In this document: positions 60,450-64,000 of the stretch, piece after piece
How positions within the stretch are numbered: the stretch's first letter is position 1
Layout of the letters: each line of letters begins with the position of its first letter
Origin: Pseudomonas taeanensis MS-3
GTDB taxonomy: Bacteria; Pseudomonadota; Gammaproteobacteria; Pseudomonadales; Pseudomonadaceae
NCBI RefSeq assembly: GCF_000498575.2
Contig: NZ_AWSQ01000010.1
Coordinates: 84,796 to 148,795, forward strand
Length of the DNA: 64,000 nucleotides
Reading direction: 5' to 3'
The notes under the pieces: generated by a model
Database searches by the model: none
Seen by the model: the letters and a program-made list of their open reading frames with translations, nothing else
What the model was told of the DNA's origin: nothing
Program-made: the position numbers and the translations under genes

Positions 60450-60914
60450 TTACATCTGCGACTGCAGATAGTTCTCCAAGCCAAGCGTGTCGATCAAGCC
60501 CAACTGAACTTCCAGCCAGTAGGCATGATCCTCTTCGGTATCCTTGAGCTGCACCACCAGGATGTCGCGTGTCTGGTAATCCTGATGCCGCTCACACAGT
60601 GCAATGCCTTTACTCAGGGCGGCTCGCACCTGATATTCCAAAGCCAGGTCGAGCTTGAGCATCTCCGGCACACTCTGACCGAAACGGAACGCATCCGGCA
60701 CCATATCCGGCGCACCTTCGAGAAACAGGATGCGCTTCAGAATAGCGTCGGCGTGCTGGGTTTCTTCTTCCATTTCATGGTTGATACGCTCGTAGAGCTT
60801 GCTGAAGCCCCAATCCTCATACAGGCGCGAATGCACGAAATATTGATCGCGAGCCGCCAGTTCGCCCTTGAGTAGCATTTTCAGGTAATCGATAACTTCT
60901 ACATGGCCTTTCAT
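60450..60914 (-). CDS. ftnA: Ferritin-like iron-storage protein (bacterioferritin A/FtnA type)
   Basis: The 154-residue protein has the diiron site residues in MLLKGELAARDQYFVHSRLYEDWG, HEMEEETQHADAILKRILFLEG and KDTEEDHAYWLEVQL. It resembles bacterioferritin, but the haem-ligand Met52 of E. coli Bfr is Thr52 here, so it is probably the haem-free FtnA type. The ATG at 60914 starts MKGHVEVIDYL. It lies just downstream of katG on the same strand, linking iron storage to peroxide defence. Confidence 0.92.
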   Translation of the reverse strand: MKGHVEVIDYLKMLLKGELAARDQYFVHSRLYEDWGFSKLYERINHEMEEETQHADAILKRILFLEGAPDMVPDAFRFGQSVPEMLKLDLALEYQVRAALSKGIALCERHQDYQTRDILVVQLKDTEEDHAYWLEVQLGLIDTLGLENYLQSQM

Positions 60915-60983
60915 GCCCGGAATCCTTACAACATCCTGTGGAATCCGCGAATGCTCCGCGCCATGACCCCAGGGGTCAAGCAA

Positions 60984-61014
60984 AAAGCGCAGCGCCTCCA
61001 CAAAGGGAGGCGCT
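60984..61014 (-). terminator. Terminator of katG
   Basis: On the minus strand AGCGCCTCC, loop CTTTGT, GGAGGCGCT is followed by GCGCTTTTTG. It lies about 87 bases after the katG stop and before the ferritin gene. Confidence 0.75.
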
Positions 61015-61100
61015 ACGAGTGGACAGCCGCTGCAGAAACCCCAGGCTGCGGGGCTTCAGCGAGCGACACAAGCAAGCCAGTTAAGATCTATGCCCCAAGA

Positions 61101-63296
61101 TCACTCCAGGTCGAAGCGATCGAGGTTCATCACCTTGGTCCAGGCCGCGACGAAGTCGCGGATGAACTTCTCCTGCGCGTCCGAACAGCCATAAACCTCG
61201 GCCAAAGCACGGAGCTGGGAGTTCGAGCCGAAGAGGAGATCGACACGGGTGCCGGTCCATTGCACAGCAGCCGTGACGCGATCACGCCCTTCGAATACGT
61301 CCTTGTCGTCCGCTAGCGCCTTCCACGTCGTGCTCATATCAAGCAGGTTGGTGAAAAAGTCATTGGTCAGCGCCTCCGGTCGCCGAGTAAAGACACCGTG
61401 CTGGGACTGCCCAACGCTGGTATTCAGCACCCGCAACCCACCCACCAAAACCGTCATCTCGGGTGCAGTCAGCGTCAGCAACTGCGCCCGGTCGACCAGC
61501 AGCTCTTCGGCCGACACGCTGAAGCGCCCCTTGAGGTAGTTGCGAAAGCCATCCGCAATCGGCTCCAGCAGCGCGAAAGACTCAATGTCGGTTTGCTCTT
61601 GCGAAGCATCTGTGCGGCCTGGCGAGAAAGGTACGGTGACTGCCTGCCCTGCATTCTTCGCAGCCTGCTCAACACCTACACCACCGGCCAGCACGATCAG
61701 GTCGGCAAGCGAAACCTTCTTGCCACCAGACTGTGCGCCATTGAACGCGGCCTGGATGCCCTCAAGCACCATAAGCACTTTCGCCAGTTGCGCAGGCTGA
61801 TTCACCTCCCAGTCCTTCTGCGGGGCCAGACGAATACGAGCACCGTTCGCACCGCCGCGCTTGTCCGAGCCACGGAAGGTAGACGCAGACGCCCAAGCGG
61901 TCGAAACCAGCTCAGAAACGGACAGACCTGACGCCAGAATCTTGCCCTTGAGGGCGTTAATATCCTGCTCATCGATCAACACATGATCGACCGCGGGGAT
62001 CGGGTCTTGCCAGATAAGCTCCTCCGCCGGTACCTCAGAGCCGAGATAGCGTGCACGCGGCCCCATGTCGCGGTGCGTCAGCTTGAACCACGCCCGGGCA
62101 AACGCGTCAGCGAACAAGGCCGGGTTTTCCAGGAAACGCCTGGAAATCTTTTCGTAGGCCGGGTCAATGCGCAGTGACAGATCCGTGGTCAGCATGGTCG
62201 GTGCGTGATGCTTCGAGGGGTCATGAGCATCTGGAATGGTTCCGGCCCCCGCCCCCCCCTTCGCAATCCATTGATGCGCACCGGCAGGGCTCTTGGTCAG
62301 CTCCCATTCGTAGCCGAACAGATTCTCGAAGAAGTTATTACTCCATCTGGTAGGCGTGGTCGTCCAAGTGACTTCCAGGCCGCTACTGATGGTGTCACCG
62401 CCGCTGCCGGTGCCAAAACTGCTCTGCCAGCCAAAGCCCTGTGCTTCAATGTCGGAGGCTTCAGGATCTAATCCGACATGAGCAGCATCGCCAGCACCGT
62501 GAGTCTTGCCGAAGGTGTGACCGCCGGCAATAAGGGCGACGGTTTCTTCATCATCCATTGCCATCCGCGCGAAAGTCTCGCGAATATCACGCGCCGCAGC
62601 GAGCGGATCCGGATTGCCGTTCGGGCCTTCCGGGTTGACGTAGATCAGACCCATTTGTACGGCTGCAAGAGGATTCTCCAAGTCTCTATCACCGGAATAG
62701 CGCTTGTCATCCAGCCAGGTTTTCTCGGCACCCCAATAGATGTCCTCTTCAGGCTCCCAAATGTCAACGCGCCCGCCAGCGAAACCGAACGTCTTGAACC
62801 CCATCGACTCCAGAGCGACGTTACCGGTGAGAATCATCAGGTCGGCCCAAGAAATCTTCTGTCCGTACTTCTGCTTGATCGGCCAAAGCAACCTGCGTGC
62901 CTTATCCAGGTTGACGTTATCGGGCCAGCTGTTCAGCGGTGCAAAGCGCTGGCTCCCTGATCCAGCGCCGCCACGGCCATCGCCGGCACGATAAGTACCT
63001 GCACTGTGCCACGCCATGCGAATGAACAGAGGACCGTAGTGACCGAAATCCGCCGGCCACCAATCCTGCGAATCAGTCATCAGCAGCTCGAGATCCTTCT
63101 TTACGGCGCTCAGATCAAGGCTCTTGAACGCCTCTGCGTAACTGAACCCTTCGCCCAGCGGACTGGACAACGACGAGTTCTGATGCAAGGGCTTCAGATT
63201 CAGCTGGTTCGGCCACCAATCACGGTTCGAAGTACCACCGCCAGCGGTGTGCTTGGGAACGCCGCCCGAAAACGGGCATTTGCTTTCGGTTTTCAT
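61101..63296 (-). CDS. katG: Catalase-peroxidase
   Basis: KatG removes hydrogen peroxide by catalase and peroxidase reactions. The 731-residue protein has the distal haem residues Arg93, Trp96 and His97 in FIRMAWHSAGTYR, Tyr219 in GLIYVNPEG and Met245 (26 residues later, the exact spacing of the Trp-Tyr-Met adduct). The proximal His260 lies in ALIAGGHTFGKTHG. The second, degenerate peroxidase half is complete. The family start MKTESKCPFSGG gives the ATG at 63296. As I recall, P. aeruginosa has the monofunctional katA near its ferritin gene, so katG here would be a replacement. Confidence 0.98.
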   Translation of the reverse strand: MKTESKCPFSGGVPKHTAGGGTSNRDWWPNQLNLKPLHQNSSLSSPLGEGFSYAEAFKSLDLSAVKKDLELLMTDSQDWWPADFGHYGPLFIRMAWHSAGTYRAGDGRGGAGSGSQRFAPLNSWPDNVNLDKARRLLWPIKQKYGQKISWADLMILTGNVALESMGFKTFGFAGGRVDIWEPEEDIYWGAEKTWLDDKRYSGDRDLENPLAAVQMGLIYVNPEGPNGNPDPLAAARDIRETFARMAMDDEETVALIAGGHTFGKTHGAGDAAHVGLDPEASDIEAQGFGWQSSFGTGSGGDTISSGLEVTWTTTPTRWSNNFFENLFGYEWELTKSPAGAHQWIAKGGAGAGTIPDAHDPSKHHAPTMLTTDLSLRIDPAYEKISRRFLENPALFADAFARAWFKLTHRDMGPRARYLGSEVPAEELIWQDPIPAVDHVLIDEQDINALKGKILASGLSVSELVSTAWASASTFRGSDKRGGANGARIRLAPQKDWEVNQPAQLAKVLMVLEGIQAAFNGAQSGGKKVSLADLIVLAGGVGVEQAAKNAGQAVTVPFSPGRTDASQEQTDIESFALLEPIADGFRNYLKGRFSVSAEELLVDRAQLLTLTAPEMTVLVGGLRVLNTSVGQSQHGVFTRRPEALTNDFFTNLLDMSTTWKALADDKDVFEGRDRVTAAVQWTGTRVDLLFGSNSQLRALAEVYGCSDAQEKFIRDFVAAWTKVMNLDRFDLE

Positions 63297-63588
63297 GTCT
63301 TCTCTACCTTTCATCATTTGCTTTCGACGATCCGCCATAGGTTCTGGACCGACTGCCGATAAGTGAAATCTATGGCTTATAGTCGCAGCCGGTTTCTCGA
63401 TCAGCACAAAGGGGACGTTGGCAGGCCCTGACAGTCGATATGGCCTACACACTCACCTGCTCTGTCCTAATGAGACTCATCAACCCACCACAGCAGGCGA
63501 TGGAAAAAGAGTAGACCGTCACTTTACTCACGACCAATATATTGATCACAAGCACTCGATAGTTTTTATCTTTTATCTACGCCATAAA

Positions 63589-63610
63589 AAACCGGGCAAC
63601 GGCCCGGTTT
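63589..63610 (-). terminator. Terminator of the antiporter gene
   Basis: AAACCGGGC, a four-base loop and GCCCGGTTT; on the minus strand the stem runs into TTTTTAT, 17 bases after the antiporter stop. The rest of 63297-63626 shows no gene. Confidence 0.85.
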
Positions 63611-63626
63611 GCCTTCAGCAACACGC

Positions 63627-64000
63627 CTACGCAATCAGAATAAAACCAACAAACGCCAAGCCTGCAGCAATCAGCGTGTAGGGCAGTTGAGTGAGCGCAT
63701 GACTGATCAGATTGCAGCCTGACCCTTGGGCGGCCAGCACCGTAGAATCGCTGTAGAAACAAGCCTGGCTACCGAAGGCCGAGGCCGACAAGAGAGCTCC
63801 TATCACCAACGGAATATTGGCGTCCAGGGAGTAAGCCAATGGCATGACGATGGGAATGGTTACAGCGAATATGCCCCAGGAGGAGCCTGTAGCGAAAGCC
63901 AGTACGGCCATAGCCAAGAACACCAGACCGGGCAACAGTTGAGCACTCATATAGGGAGCGAGCGACTCCACCACGAACTGCGGCAACAACAACTGATCAC
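63627..64000 (-). CDS. NhaC-type Na+/H+ antiporter, C-terminal part
   Basis: The frame is open to the window edge, so about 124 C-terminal residues are seen. They contain at least three spans and the family stretch FATGSSWGIFAVTIPIVMPLAYSLDANIPLVIGALLSASAFGSQACFYSDSTVLAAQGSGCNLISHALTQLPYTLIAAGLAFVGFI. This pattern (G-S-S-W-G, S-D-T/S-T) is found in NhaC and related antiporters of the ion transporter superfamily. The substrate ion is not certain. Confidence 0.8.
   Translation of the reverse strand, partial: DQLLLPQFVVESLAPYMSAQLLPGLVFLAMAVLAFATGSSWGIFAVTIPIVMPLAYSLDANIPLVIGALLSASAFGSQACFYSDSTVLAAQGSGCNLISHALTQLPYTLIAAGLAFVGFILIA

Noticed and set aside
63360..63400. OxyR-like site upstream of katG (CTAT-N5-ATAG)
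   Set aside because: Spacing does not match the ATAG-N7-CTAT pattern and only one pair is present.

Overview
The window looks like a chromosomal segment of a high-GC Pseudomonas. From memory, the gene order follows two blocks of the P. aeruginosa chromosome: an aldehyde dehydrogenase/eutBC - ppa - xseB/ispA/dxs - rib/nusB/thiL/pgpA - nrdR - zinc operon - oprG - epimerase block (1-46.5 kb), and an ssb - MFS - uvrA - ferritin - catalase block (55.5-63.3 kb). A catabolic and transport module (46.9-55.4 kb) lies between them. No rRNA, tRNA, prophage, insertion sequence or CRISPR array was seen.

Layout. 1-4.1 kb: ethanolamine use (aldehyde dehydrogenase C-terminus, EutH permease, EutBC adenosylcobalamin-dependent lyase). 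4.2-8 kb: GNAT protein, a degenerate PP2C-kinase fusion, an MtfA-like peptidase and pyrophosphatase. 8.2-12.5 kb: accessory region with a Gly/His/Asp-rich exported protein behind a strong promoter and a 9-3-9 palindrome, a MITE-like repeat, and a cassette DUF6502 - DUF5666 - outer-membrane barrel. 12.9-20.4 kb: TSUP permease, xseB-ispA, a single-chain acyl-CoA carboxylase gene with a one-base frameshift, and dxs. 20.5-26.2 kb: cobalamin riboswitch with btuB, a convergent ribA/membrane protein/btuF operon, a retropepsin-like protease and a solute-binding protein. 26.2-32.6 kb: a minus-strand riboflavin supercluster (nrdR, ribD, FMN riboswitch, ribE, ribBA, ribH, nusB, thiL, pgpA). 32.7-38.8 kb: lipoprotein, methyltransferase, CnoX-like thioredoxin, then a Zur-type zinc operon. 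38.9-43.8 kb: a Fur-type TonB2/TtpC energising operon, followed by oprG with an ANR-type box. 44.7-46.5 kb: two sugar-nucleotide type dehydrogenases. 46.9-55.4 kb: a PotABCD-type ABC importer, an aldehyde dehydrogenase, an AruI-like ThDP decarboxylase and a divergent LysR regulator. 55.5-64 kb: ssb, a YajR-like MFS protein, uvrA, ferritin, katG and an NhaC-type antiporter C-terminus.

How the parts connect. EutBC needs vitamin B12, and the window also carries a B12 receptor under a B12 riboswitch plus a BtuF-like binding protein. Metal and redox themes recur: Zur-type zinc genes, a Fur-type TonB system, an ANR-type oprG promoter, ferritin beside catalase-peroxidase, and an FMN riboswitch controlling riboflavin genes. 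The least explained part is 8.2-12.5 kb, which is the best candidate for an undescribed envelope-associated system. All functional calls come from reading translated sequence; no database search was run.
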